Assembly (NCBI GenBank): GCA_018398585.1
Contig: JAGTTD010000014.1
Coordinates: 18,475,387 to 18,539,386 of the forward strand
DNA from: Simmondsia chinensis
Lineage: Eukaryota; Streptophyta; Magnoliopsida; Caryophyllales; Simmondsiaceae
Direction of reading: 5' to 3'
Length of the DNA: 64,000 bases
The notes under the pieces: model-generated
The model's database searches: none
The model's input: the letters and a program-made list of their open reading frames with translations, nothing else
Told to the model about the DNA's origin: nothing
Position numbers and translations under genes: made by a program
In this document: piece after piece, positions 10,701 through 21,924 of the stretch
How the letters are laid out: the number at the start of each line of letters is the position of its first letter
Position numbering within the stretch: the first letter of the stretch is position 1

Positions 10701-13056
10701 TTCTTTGTAAATGTATGGTTCAAAGACTCCGTTTGCTTGGGGGGAATAATTTACATATTTTTAATTGAACATGCTTTTCTTCAAACTTTCTGTTTGTTTG
10801 GCTTAGGAAATTAAATTTCACTTGAGAACTTTGTATGGGTTTGGAGAAGGTTTTTCTTCAAATTCTAACAATAACAAACCCCAGTGCCACAAGGGCTCCC
10901 TGTATATGCAAGTAGCGGAAACGGGTGGAAGTGGACTTTGTCCCAAATAAATGGACCCCATATCTCTATATTGTTTATGTTTTCCCCGTGACTAAAGCAT
11001 CCTTGTTTTGCTTCCAGTGAAGTGAGTGGCGACCGGGAGGTCCAGCGAACAATGTTAGAGCTCCTTAATCAGCTTGATGGCTTCAGCAGCGATGAAAGGA
11101 TAAAGGTCAATATTCAAAGTCTTTACTTTGAAATGATCTATACATTTAGTTGAAAACTTGAAGTCCTGATTGGCCTGTGAATAGGTTGCCATTTGAATCT
11201 TTGTACTCCATTACGCCCTAAAGTTCCTGTGTCAAATGAGGGTACTTGAACGTTCTTATGGCACTTGGGTACTTCAAGTTAGTCTAGAAAAACAGATGAA
11301 GTTTAACCGAGAGCCTGGCCTCTAAACAAATGCACATGTTTTACTCTCATACCTGTACCATAATCAGTTTCAATTTTTGGGGGGTTAATCAGTTCCATTT
11401 CTCTGCAGGTGATAGCTGCTACCAATCGGGCTGATATTCTGGATCCTGCTTTGATGCGTTCAGGTCGATTGGATCGTAAAATTGAATTTCCACATCCTTC
11501 TGAGGAGGCCAGAGCCAGAATTTTGCAGGTCTCTCTTTGTGATTCTTCTCAGTCTGTTGTTTTTTGAAATCTATGTTGTCAATCACGTTGCTTGCATTCT
11601 GTTTTGAGTTTCCTGATCGCCTTCTTAATAAGATGTACTGTCACGATGGACTTTTCTGTAGATACACTCAAGGAAGATGAATGTTCACCCTGATGTTAAT
11701 TTTGAAGAGCTAGCGCGGTCAACCGATGATTTTAATGGTGCACAACTGAAGGCTGTTTGTGTGGAGGCCGGCATGTTGGCTTTGCGCCGAGACGCCACTG
11801 AGGTCTTTCTCGCAGTTCTTCATTACCTCCCCTGCCCCCCTGCTCGCTCTCTCTCCCCCCTCCTTCTCTCTTTTATTTCTGTGAAAAGTTCACTTCTCTT
11901 GATCTTTTGGTTAAGGATGTAGATGAGCTGAGACAACTGATGAGTTATTTGGCTCCCTAGGCTTGGCTTATTTGAGGCCTAATGGAGTTGCCTAACGTAG
12001 TTATTCAAGACAGGCCTGAGCCCAAAAGAGCCATGCTACAACTAAATTATGAGCCTAATCTTTTTCAATGAGCCAAATTTGTGCCTCAATGAGTTCAGAT
12101 TGAGTTCAAATAAGCTTGAACAAGCTGAGCTCATTTGGAAGCTTGCTGAGCCTGCTTCAAGGTTTGTTGGACCAAGCCGAGGTCGAGCTGATGCTCATGG
12201 ATGTTGCATCTGGTTTGAGCTTACAGCTTGTCTTGTCGATACAGCTACGTTAGATGTTGCATCTGCATTCTTTTGCAGCATTTTAGTCTGTGAAAGATGT
12301 GTCATCCCTTATTTGCCAAACTATAAAATATATGCCAAACATTTAACGCGTCCATCCAAAGCTCACACACACATAGTAAAAGATAATTTGTCATAGGAAG
12401 ATAATTATTTAATACTAGAAATATTTCTTTTTTAGTTTTTACTATGGGCCTGTGTACATTAAGTGCGCTCTGTGGTTGGAAGTAGGGTGGTGTACATGAA
12501 TGAGTCGAGCCTGAGTCCATCCAACCTGAAGACTTGGCTGGTCAATATTTAGCTTGGACCAAGCTTGACTTAAAGGTCGTTGAGTTTGAAAACTTGAAGC
12601 TTGAGCTCCGCTATAGGATTGGGCTTAGCTCCGCAAGGTCGGGCTAACCTCGACTTGTCTGAGCTCGAACCCAACTTCTTGAGCTTCTAGTTAAACTCTC
12701 CTTATTCAGGCTCATTGAAGCTTCATCTTAGCTTGTTTACGCTCATTTAGACTTGAACATGACTCAATTGTGCATATTCAGATTAATAAATTGTATTATG
12801 AGATAGGCTCATTTAGGTTGAGCCTAAGCAAGCTCGGAGCTTCAATGGGCACAATTTCAGCTTGTTAAGCTACATGGCTCTGACCTTTCGAGCTCTATGA
12901 TGAGCTCGGGAGCTGGCTCAGCTCATTTGCACACCTAGGTGGAGAGTAAATACTGAAATGCGGTGGTTATATACACAGGTAAATCATGAGGACTTCAATG
13001 AAGGAATCATACAAGTGCAGGCCAAGAAGAAAGCAAGTTTGAACTACTATGCTTAA
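4800..13056 (+). CDS. RPT5: 26S proteasome regulatory particle AAA-ATPase subunit RPT5 (subunit 6A)
   Basis: Ten exons with GT-AG introns: 4800-4916, 5059-5175, 5978-6085, 8552-8743, 8829-9020, 10566-10684, 11018-11105, 11409-11528, 11662-11802, 12979-13056 (stop TAA). Together they give 423 codons without frameshift, matching the roughly 424-residue plant RPT5. All junctions fall between codons except exon 6/7, which splits a Ser codon. The protein is one of six ATPases in the base ring that unfold substrates and open the 20S core, in nucleus and cytosol. Visible features: N-terminal coiled coil (about 25-75), OB-fold region (about 77-165), Walker A GPPGTGKT (211-218), Walker B IIFIDEID (266-273), arginine fingers in MRSGR (R328, R331), and a C-terminal YYA (HbYX-type) tail that docks in the 20S alpha-ring pocket. 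The ATG at 4800 is chosen because it gives the family N-terminus. Introns 3, 5 and 9 are enlarged by repeats. Identification is secure; whether the genome has a second copy cannot be seen. Confidence 0.97.
5430..5640 (+). repeat. Possible degenerate SINE-like sequence in RPT5 intron 2
   Basis: The phrase 'gggctcaaatccca' resembles a Pol III B box and is preceded by 'ggttgacc'-like sequence at roughly tRNA spacing. No 3' tail or target duplication was found, so this is a weak call. It may be chance or an old tRNA-derived SINE. Confidence 0.2.
6735..8450 (-). mobile_element. Antisense RTE-type LINE relic in RPT5 intron 3
   Basis: Read on the minus strand, the right part encodes a degenerate reverse transcriptase end ('[12 protein letters not shown]', '[12 protein letters not shown]'). 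The left part continues into the conserved RTE C-terminal region and a 3' tail ('ggctgtgtcc', 'acgcagtc', CTG-type triplets) matching the 3' end of the LINE at 58767-59807. The element is split by the TIR element at 7655-8176; both halves resume the same LINE. It has many stops. No target duplication was found at the outer edges. Confidence 0.7.
7644..8187. mobile_element. GC-rich non-autonomous TIR element (MULE-like) inside the LINE
   Basis: The element core is 7655-8176. It starts CAGTGTATAAAAAGGCG and ends CGCCTTTTTATACA, giving a 14-bp shared inverted terminus TGTATAAAAAGGCG. Direct repeats TTGATCTAATC (7644-7654 and 8177-8187) flank it; a 9-bp core would fit Mutator-type duplications. 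The arms are extremely GC-rich ('gcgcctaggcg', 'gaggcgaggc') while the centre is AT-rich. No transposase is present. Mutator-like is an inference from target-site length; a hAT assignment is less likely. Confidence 0.7.
9981..10114 (+). repeat. 67-bp tandem duplication in RPT5 intron 5
   Basis: Two adjacent copies starting 'gattggccaaagctttg' (9981) and 'gattggccaagctttg' (10048) differ visibly by a single base gain or loss. This is a recent local duplication with no sign of function. Confidence 0.9.
10866..10935 (-). repeat. RTE/SINE 3'-tail fragment in RPT5 intron 6
   Basis: Read on the minus strand, 'gggagcccttg..gcactgggg' followed by 'tttgttattgtta' matches the shared 3' tail of the SINE at 28061-28302 and the LINE at 58767-59807. 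Only the tail is recognisable, so the parent could be either. Confidence 0.45.
11921..12250. repeat. Degenerate GAGCT-rich repeat in RPT5 intron 9
   Basis: Repeated 'gagctgag', 'aagcttg' and 'gagcct' words resemble the interior of the neighbouring hAT-like MITE at 12483-12937, suggesting an older related insertion. No termini or target duplication could be defined. Confidence 0.3.
12483..12937. mobile_element. hAT-like MITE in RPT5 intron 9
   Basis: This is a 455-bp segment rich in 'gagctc' and 'aagctt' words. Its left end 'TAGGGTGGTGTACATGAATGAG' pairs imperfectly with the inverted right end 'CTCATTTGCACACCTA'. That TAGGG-GTGTA / CACACCTA terminus type is familiar from plant hAT MITEs. The flanking 8-mers (gttggaag / ggtggaga) agree at only five positions, so the target duplication is degenerate. 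It has no coding capacity. Confidence 0.55.
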
Positions 13057-13215
13057 GTTTGTGAGTGTGTGTTTATCAAATTAAGTTTGAACTTCTAGGC
13101 TTTTGTACTTCCTATTTGCTTCTCTTTCCCTCTAAAATTTATCTGCACCTCTCTTTTCAAATAATATACTTTGTTTTGTTGCTGAAGCATTAGAAACAAA
13201 ACTTTCTTTTTTCGT
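13057..13215 (+). terminator. RPT5 3' untranslated region and polyadenylation region
   Basis: After the TAA stop comes a T-rich leader-off with 'aaataatata' near 13160, a plausible plant near-upstream polyadenylation element, followed by U-rich 'ttttgttttgttg'. The cleavage site is inferred from composition only. Confidence 0.4.
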
Positions 13216-16149
13216 TTACATAACCTGTATGTGACGTGTTATTGTCGAAGGGTTGCAAATTATCATATGATCTTCAATTCTCACAGGGAAATGACCTTCC
13301 TTGCATACCATTTGTCATGTTTCATTTGTTGTTATTACCGTTCACTTGCATATTTCTTCATACATCAACTATACAAAATTCCACCTCTCTCTCTATACAT
13401 TGTGGTCCTAGGTTTAGCTATGCATGGTTCGAAGCTCATTAGTCCAGCTCTCTCCAAGCAAGGCCGATCGTAACCCAAAGCAACCCAATCAATTGCTTAT
13501 ATTATGAGTTTGCTTATACTGCATGTCACCATTAATAATTGGAGAAATAACGACCTTTATATGTTATGTCTACCTTTATATGTTATAGCCATATATGTTC
13601 ATGTATTCATAACATTAGGTTAAAAACATGTTAGTTAACACTTATACCAAACGAAGCTTCCTTTCTGTTTAAGGCACTGATTCGAATGGAAACTGTCAGG
13701 TGGGTAGTCTATCAGCCTAGGACAGGAAGTCCTGGCTGGGAAGCGAATTGACTTGCTTTTATGACATAATAATATTTTGTTTTATAGTATGCGTATATTA
13801 TACTTTGATTATGTGTGTATAGTTTTTCACTTTTTTGTTGATACGGAATCAAAACTAGCAGGTATGAATTTTTAGGGTAATCACATATTATAGGAGCATA
13901 AAGTGGTGGATTTGTTGTATGAATTTTCCTTTTATGATAATTAGACTGAATCCCACCATAGCTACAAGCGAAGATTAATCTATATAAGATTCCCAGTTAC
14001 ATCTAATCATTTCTACCACTTCTTGTACCTTATTCTCCTGCTGGAACCATACAACCATTGGTCGCCTCACGTATACACTGGGACGCTTGTTAGTTTGCCT
14101 CCCTCTTAATGTGAACGAAAGAATGGATTTGGAAGCTCGTTTCTACATCTGGATGCTGTCAAAGATGAGGTCTAACTTTTATGAGGATCCCAAGTTTGAC
14201 TTGTACCATCCTCACGTTCTCCTTTGTGGTAGAGACTTAGAGAACGAAAGAAATTGCCTCTACTTGTTTAACTCCTAATACCCTATTGGTGTCAAGAATA
14301 TGATTGTAATCCGAACCGTATGATCCCTTAAAATCCCTCATACACCAGCAAGACCCGTCTTCCCTTTAGCAGCTTTGTCCGCATTCCATTTCAGACTACC
14401 TTTGTGGAGCGGTTTCCTTGAGATTATCGGTCACATACTGGCCTCGTTGCTCCACTCTAGACCGCTGTAGATATTCGACGCAACTTGCAAAGGATAATAA
14501 TGGAAGTGCTCTACCATAAAAACTCAAGTCTTACTGTCTCGAGCATTTCCTCCAACTGCGTGCGCTTTTCCTTGAACTAGTCATTCCCTCTATGATGCAC
14601 AGTGGAATTTTATTATTTGTTTAATATACTTACTCAAGAATTATTATTGTTTGGAATTAAATTTTTTCCTACTAAGCTTTAGTATATGGTACAATATAGT
14701 AGTTGCAACTATATAATCCACCGTAATCTTCTTTACTAATGAAAAAAGAGGTTGATGAATGAGGACAAATATATGTTGGGGTCGAAAAGAAATCAATTGA
14801 TTTTTTTTGAAAGATTATTCAACCAAATTTGAATAAAATAAATAGGATAATATTATTGTTAGAGTAAAGTTATTATTGTGATTGTAATTTTGTGGATATC
14901 TTTTATAAATCACATCATTATTGTGATAATAAGATTTCTCAGTAAATAAACTACAAAATTAAAATCAAGCGTAGTTACGGTTCATTAACCTTTGGTTTCT
15001 TATTTTTTTTATTATTTTATTATATTTGAATTAGCAAATTTTAATATTTATGAAATTAATCTATCTTATTTGTATATAGAGTAATGCGAAAAAATATAAT
15101 AGGTTATTGAATTAATATTATTTGCAAATTTTTTAATTTAATAATTTATGACTTTTGATTAGAGATATTTAATATTTAATTACCATCTCTCTTTCTCTAT
15201 CCTCAAGGTTTCTTAATTAAAATTCATAATCTCTCCTTTAACCCGTGAAGTAATTTTGATAATAATTTTAATGGTTACTATGTCTAATTTTGGTTCTTTA
15301 GTTATTAAACACTAATATTGCTTTTATCTCATGTCTAAAATTTTTCCTTAAGTTAAGAGTATAAAATGGATTTTTCCAATATAATATATTAATATACTTA
15401 TAATTATTTTTGAGTGTATAAATCCTTAAATAAACATTTATATTATAATATTTTGTTACTGATTTTATGATTGTACATCAAAGAAGAAAGAGGTTAAAGA
15501 TTCTCACCATTAAAAATGAAATCAAATTTATGCGTGTTTATTTAGATTTTTCATATTTGTGCCATTCTGGGTGTCTTTCAAGTTTCTCTTCTTGGGTGCC
15601 AACAATAGATTGGGTACTAAAAAAAATCTTTGGAATTTTGAAGGTGACTACCAGTATCTAAATACCTAGTTGTGGTCAAGTTTTAATCTTATTATCACCT
15701 AAGTTTTTTATATTCTCTAGGAGTTTAAATTTTTTGAGATATAACTCTTTTTGTTGGTTTTACTTTATTTCATTTCATCTAGTTTTTGTGCAAGTTATTT
15801 TATCTTTTTTCACATTTATATATTTTGGAAATTTTCTTTTGATATATTGAGTTGTATTTCTATTTTATAAGTTTTTAGTTTTTGTAATATATTAAATTTT
15901 AGATTTTTTTTCCTTTTATTTATGGAGTTAATTTTATTTCTTATAATTTTTTGTCATAAATTTTTGGCGAGAGTTTCTAATGTATCCTATTTTATTCTTG
16001 TTTCTATCTTGCTTATTTTTCGGTTATTAATTTTTTTTTATAACTATTATTTTCTTTTTTAGATTTTTTGTTGCTCTAAGTAGTTAACTTCTTTTTTGTT
16101 AAAATGTTTTCAGATTCTTTTAAGTTTTTTTAGCGAGTTTACAGGCGTG
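13216..16149. other. AT-rich intergenic region, no recognisable gene
   Basis: No family signature is seen on either strand. A 63-codon frame at 14087-14278 matches nothing I recognise. A small near-perfect hairpin (13713-13738) is present. From about 14600 the DNA becomes very AT-rich with T-runs. Confidence 0.5.
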
Positions 16150-17025
16150 GTTATTTAGGAGTCGGTTCCCAAAATAATGCTAAAAAATAAAAAAAATTAA
16201 AAAAATAATGCTGAAAAAAAAATATTTCCAAATCTACTGTTGAATCGCGTTTACTAAACGCGGCTTTGATAAACCGCGTCCAAAAACATCGTTTAATATT
16301 GGCATAAACCGCGTTTTAATAACGCGGTTATATTAATAAAACCGCGTCTTAAAGACGCGGTTTAACTTAAATAAAACCGTGTCATAAAGACGCGGTTTTA
16401 TGTTGTTATAAACGCGTTTTTATGACCCGGTTTACTAGGTTTATCTAATTCACGCGTATTCTCTCCGCTGCTTTCACCGTCACTCTACCTCTTTCTCGTT
16501 AACCCACCCCCAGTCACGTCGTTCGCCTCCTCCTTTCTTTTGCTTATACACTGGAGATCTTTCAAGTACTATTATTGGAGTTATTTGACCTCACTTATGA
16601 TGTTGGAGCTTCATTAAGAAAGACATGGGATCAATGTGATAATCATCACAAATTGCGGCATAATAAAAACTATAAACGAACAAAAAATTGAAGAATTGCG
16701 GCATAATGGTAAGTATAAGTGAAAAAAAAGGGGCTTTTGGATTGCTGACGTTAAACCGCGTTTTGTAAACACGGTTTATATATAAACCGCGTTTAGTAGA
16801 CGCGGTTCAGTGGTAAACCGCGTTTAGTAGACGCGGTTTATATTAAGATAAACCGTGTTTAGTAAACGCGGTTTATAGTGATATAACCCACATTTTTTAT
16901 CCGATTTTATTGAAATTTAAACGCGTTTTGCAAACGCGGTTCAACAGTAGATTTGGAAATATTTTTTTTTCAGCATTATTTTTTTAATTTTTTAGCATTA
17001 TTTTGGGAACCGACTCGTTATTTAG
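16150..17025. mobile_element. Mutator-like (MULE) element with palindrome arrays and 9-bp TSD
   Basis: The element core is 16159-17016 (858 bp). It begins GAGTCGGTTCCC and ends GGGAACCGACTC, and is bounded by perfect 9-bp direct repeats GTTATTTAG (16150-16158, 17017-17025). The terminal inverted repeats run about 90 bp, including the A/T-rich 'aaaataatgct' tracts and 'tccaaatctactgttgaa'. Inside each arm lie several short palindromes of the form aaaccgcgtt-n-aacgcggttt (about 16252-16440 and 16756-16945). The central 300 bp (16440-16750) is different in composition and might be captured DNA. No transposase is encoded. The 9-bp TSD with long TIRs supports Mutator affinity. Confidence 0.85.
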
Positions 17026-17847
17026 AACGTGAAAGAAGGGAAAAATTATATAATCCTTGGACAGTTAGATTAGATTTGACTTGCATTTAGAATCTATTAA
17101 GAGAATAAAATGTTTTTAAAATTATACTCGTTTATTTTTTGAACAAGAAATTATACTCGTTCATAAATTCATAAAATCATATAAGTTTTTATTTATTAAA
17201 ATTTATGATGCAACGCAGATAAGGAAACTTAGGGGAACAAAAGGTTCAACGGCTTTCCTTTAATTTCTTAGTGCTAAAACAATTAAGAGAACAAAGGGGA
17301 AGGTCTAAACTTAATTCTTACAATCCGAGAATAAGAAAAAAAATACTAATAACAAAATAAAATCTATGAAAATTGAATAACTAAACCCCAGTCTTCCTTT
17401 TTTTTAAATAAATGAGCTCTCCTAGTTAGACTCAAAATAACAAAAATTAAACTAAAATTAGCATATAAAGATCAACAGCAGATATTAGCTATCTATGTAC
17501 TCATCTATCAATCCGTATGCTCTTATCCATCAATCCATATGCTCATCTTTAGATGAAGGAGCTATTTCACCAAGATAAAAGACTAAAATTAAAAAGACAA
17601 ATAATTACAGCTACCAATCTAAAAAGCTTTCCTAATTGATGTGAACTCCTAATGCCCGTTCACCCCTTTCCACGTCTCTCTACCATCCTGGCAATCTCGT
17701 CAACTCGCCAAGACCCAACCCGCCAACCGAAAATGTGCCAAAGGCGCGGCTGCATCATCCTTCCCGGCTCGGAGAGGAATAGTTTCTCAGCACGCCTGTC
17801 CTCCGTCTTACCAAGGTATGTCTCCGCACGTCCATCCTCCATCTCAC
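17026..17847. other. Spacer flanking the copia insertion
   Basis: AT-rich up to about 17640. After that comes a GC-richer segment containing 'actcgccaagac' and 'gcatcatcc', which is partly repeated beyond the copia element at 49552-49640. That segment looks like a fragment of another repeat into which the copia inserted. No gene is seen. Confidence 0.5.
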
Positions 17848-18472
17848 CAAGCTATTAGGAATAGTGTTTTGAAGTTCAAATTTAATCTGTTAATATTACT
17901 TTATTAATAAATAAAATTAAAGTTTCAGTCGTTTTCTTGTTAAATTTGTGTAAGTGAGCATTTATACTGCATGTGATTTTCTTTTAAGTATCGTCCATGA
18001 GATGGACAGAGTCCTCAGATTACATTTTACATGTTTGTTCTTAGTGGATAATGAGATTAAGACACAAATAGACTTGGAACAAATAGTATGAAATGTTATT
18101 TGAATAACTCGTGGTCAGTGATGAGCTTGGGCTACTTGTCTGTTAAGACCATGACTTAACACTTTAGATGACTTGTCTTGGTCATGTGGATAATGATCCA
18201 AAAGTATTAGGTTTGTGTGTTTAATAAGATTGACATACTGAGTTGGACCATGTGAGTTGCTTGTTTTTAGATTACTACCAGAGATGAGTGATTCATGTTA
18301 TACTATTTGAACAACAACTCTAAATCTTAAGAGTATTTTGGACTTGCGCATAGAACATTAGTTACTTTGGTGTACTATAAGTAAGGTCTAGACCAATGAC
18401 TGAATTCCCATGTACACTGGGTAGCGGTGTGCAATGTGACAAGGATCAGGTATTGAGTAGGGAATCCATAGT

Positions 18473-18872
18473 CGATAGGATCCTAGATTAGATCCTATCC
18501 AAATCAACCAAATCCTTCTCAATACGATCAAGATCACATCACCAATCACACTCAACACACAATATCAACACCAAGGCTATGGGATAGCTAGTATACTATC
18601 CCTTGTATGTATTTCTATGTATGTATGAGTAATTATAAGTAGCTTAGATAGAAAAAAGGGGAAGGGATACAGGAAGAAGATAAGGGGGAGAGAGAGAGAA
18701 ACCGAAGGGAGAGAGAGAGCGTAACACAATATTCTCAAGCATAACTAACTCTAAGCAAAACTAGATATTTATAGGGTAAAGTGCCACCTAGGGCTGACAT
18801 GGCACTGCTGACATGGCGTGAGCATGAGGTGTGGCCGATGACGTATCGTGTGACGTGGTGAGGTTTGTATCA
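18473..18872 (-). repeat. 3' LTR of gypsy element 1
   Basis: This 400-bp segment matches 25156-25561 base for base over long stretches ('tatgggatagctagta', 'gacatggcactgctgacatg'). On the minus strand a TATAAATA sequence lies near 18768-18776. A purine tract (CCTGGGGGGTAT on the minus strand) adjoins its inner edge and would act as the polypurine tract. Its outer terminal base is C where the partner has T. Confidence 0.9.
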
Positions 18873-18946
18873 ATACCCCCCAGGTTAGACCCTTGACCAC
18901 AAGGGTTGAAGTCTAGAAAATGGGCCTGAAGATCACGCAAAAATTC

Positions 18947-20183
18947 CTAGGCGGCGTCATTGACTGTACGTCCATGCCACTTGACCAATACTTGTGTGGT
19001 GGCAATGCGACGACAGCTAACAACTTTGGAACTTAATATGCTCTCAGGTTGAGGCGAAAGCAAAGCAGGCAGCCAACCTGTGGACAAAGGAGTAGAATTG
19101 GCGGGGACGTGGGTACAGCGTTTAAGAAAGGAAACGTGTACAGTATGATGTATGGCGGCACCCGGTGGAAGGTCTAGTTTGTAAGCTACTAGCCCGATGC
19201 GATCCAAGATCCGAAACGGCCCATAGAACTGTGGGGCTAGCTTATGATACTGGCGGTGAGATACACTTAGTTGGCGATAGCATTAGAGCTTCATCCAAAA
19301 GTATGCGCCCACCTCGAATTCACGGTCTGTGCGATGGCTATCCGCCTGTTGTTTCGTTCTGTTCTGGGCGCGGTGCAAATGGTGCTTGAGACGCCTGATA
19401 GCTTCTTCCCGGGCAGTGAGACTACGATCAACTGCTTCAATTGCGGACTCGCAAGGAAGGTGAGGAAGGTGAATTGGTGGTGATTGCCCATAAAGAACTT
19501 CATACGGAGAAACTTGAGAAGCTATGTGAAAAGTGGTATTGTACCACCATTCCGCTAATGGCAGCTAGCAGCACCAACTCTTGGGGTACTCCCCTGTCAT
19601 GCACCGAAGGTAAGTTTCACGGCGTCGGTTCAACACTTTGATCTGACCATCTGATTGTGTGTGGTAAGAAGAAGAAAGATTGAGCTAAGTTCCCATCCCG
19701 ATTGAAGAGCTCTTGCCAAAAGGTACTGATGAAAACTTGATCTAGATCACTAACAATGGAATCCGGAAGCCCATGCAATCTATACATCAGATCCAGGAAT
19801 AACTGAGCAACATCAGCAGCGGTATAAGGATGGTGGACAGCGTGGAAATGGGCAGACTTACTTAGGCGATCCACTACTGTAAGGATTACGAACCTTGATG
19901 ATGGTGGTAGGCCTTCAATAAAATCAAGCAAAATGCTGCTCCATACTGTATCTGCCACTGGCAAAGGTTGCAGCAATCCTGGTGATGCGACTATCTCATA
20001 TTTATTCTGTTGAAAAACCGAGCAGATGTGAACATAGGCCTGAACATCCCGCTTGAGGCCGGACCAATAGAAAAGTGTCTGTGCACGCTGGTGCGTTGTT
20101 TCCACACCTGAATGTCCCCCTTGAGGGGAATCATGCATCCATATAAGGATCAAATTGCTTAAGGATGGGACAGCCCCCACCAC
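18947..20183 (-). pseudogene. Gypsy element 1 integrase, broken
   Basis: Read leftward on the minus strand, it shows the spacer to integrase with 'HSGVETTHQRAQTLFYWSGLK' and the following zinc-finger region, 'VDRLSKSAHFHAVHH', then 'GLPDSIVSDLDQVFISTFWQ' with the second catalytic Asp region, and a C-terminal 'YKLDLPPGAAIHHTVHVSFL'. The frame changes at least twice (near 19617 and 19290) and ends at 18947 within a chromodomain-like tail. Confidence 0.85.
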
Positions 20184-20244
20184 TAAGCGTCTACGGTGTC
20201 GAAGCTGATCACAGTGCCAAGTGAAACGAGGATGAGATAACGGC

Positions 20245-21924
20245 TCAACAGTTTGTCATTGATGATAGCATTGAAAGAAGGGTCTTGGCCCAAGATGCTT
20301 GAAGGGAACTATAGAAATCAGAGGAGATAGCGAATAATGCCATATAAAGCACTTCAGAGCTGGAAAGGCGTGATAGGGCATCATCGGCTTTGTTCTCGGT
20401 TCCCTTCTCGTGAACTATCTCATAGTTCAAACCAATCAAATTTGCCAACCATAAGAACTGCAACAATGTGACAAGACATTGTTCCAGAAGGAACTTCAGG
20501 CTTCGTTGATCCATGCGAATAAGTAAGTGAGGTCCAGTAAGGTATTGCTGCCATTTGGGGATGGTGAAGACAACTGCAAGAAGTTCTTACTCATAAACCG
20601 ACAACGCTTGGCGTTGTGGTGCCAAGGTTTTGCTGATGAAAGCGAGAGGTCTGCCCTCCTGCATAAGAACTACCCCAGTGCCGGTTCCCGAGGCATCTAT
20701 CTTAATGATGAATGTTTTCATGAAGTCTGGCAATGCTAGCACTGGTGCAGATGTTAACGCAACCTTAAGGCGTTGAAAGGAGGATTCAGCATTGTCGTTC
20801 CATCCAAAGTTATCCTTTTTAAGGGTGCACGATCACTCCATATTAAGAAATGAAGCATCTATAGTAGCCAAAAGGCCCAAAAATCCGCAAAGCTGCTTGG
20901 CGGTTGTTGGTTGTGGCCATTGAGTTACTACCGTCAACTTACTGGGGTCAGCTGCTACGCCTTCTCCAGAAATGAAATGGCCCAAGTACTCGATCTGTCG
21001 TGCCCAAAAGGTGCACTTGGACTTGTTGGCCACCAAATGATGCTACCGAAGTATGCCCAAAACCGAACACAAATGCTTTAAGTGCTGAGTCCAAGAGGTG
21101 CTGTAGACGAGTACGTCGTCAAAGAAGACTAGCACACATTGGCGAAGAAGAGGCCTGAGTATATCATTCATCAAATTCTGAAAGGTTGATGGGGCGTTTA
21201 ATAAGCCGAAGGGCATTACCGTGAACTCATAGTGCCCAAAATAAGTCTGGAAAGCTTTCTTGTATATATCCCTTGGTGCCATCCGAATTTTCCAGTATCC
21301 ATATTTCAGGTCAAGCTTCGAGAAATAAGTTGCGCCCCCTAATTCATCTAAGAGTTCCATCACAATGAGAATGGGGAACTTGTCCTTCACTATCATCTTG
21401 TTTAGGGTGCGGTAGTCGACACACAACCGCCAACTGCCGTCATTCTTTTTCACCAAAACAACCGGTGAAGCAAAAGGTGAGGTGCTATTTCTGATCACGC
21501 CTAACGCCAACATTTATTGAATCAACGAGTCAATGATGTCCTTTTGAAAGGCCGGGTATCTATAAGGCCGGAGGTTGACTGGATTGCTGCCTTCCTTAAG
21601 AGGAATGCGATGATCAAAATCAGGTCTGATTGGCGGGTCACTTGCCTCTAGCACAAATACTTCCGAAAATTCATCCAGTAAGGTTTGTAGTGCTTTTGGA
21701 TCTTCTACTGGTTCAGGTTTGGTGGCATACAAACTAAAGATCGAGTGATCTTGCGGCTCGTCACCAGTGATAGCATGGAATGTAGCTAGTTCGGTGGGAA
21801 GAGATGACAGGGTATTATTTGAAACGGCCTTGAGACCTAAATTATGGATTCCGCATAACTCATAGACCTTCTCATACTTGAATTCCATGATCAACGTGTT
21901 AAAGCTCCACTGAACATCACCCAA
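20245..21924 (-). pseudogene. Gypsy element 1 reverse transcriptase and RNase H, broken
   Basis: Frames 21924-21514 and 21513-21043 hold the RT N-terminal region ('RIPLKEGSNPVNLRPYRYP', '[13 protein letters not shown]') and the catalytic '[12 protein letters not shown]', the FFDD form of the YxDD box common in plant gypsy RTs. Frame 21036-20833 continues with 'KCTFWARQIEYLGHFISGEG'. The RNase H/connection part is recognisable to 20245 ('DQRSLKFLLEQ', 'GTENKADDALSRL'). In-frame stops separate the pieces. Confidence 0.88.

Noticed and set aside
14087..14278. 63-codon ORF in the intergenic region
   Set aside because: No family resemblance, no promoter or splice context, and length within chance expectation.
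16252..16945. CRISPR array or bacterial-type repeat array
   Set aside because: The palindromes are irregularly spaced, spacers are not uniform, and the whole lies inside a plant TIR element with a 9-bp TSD.
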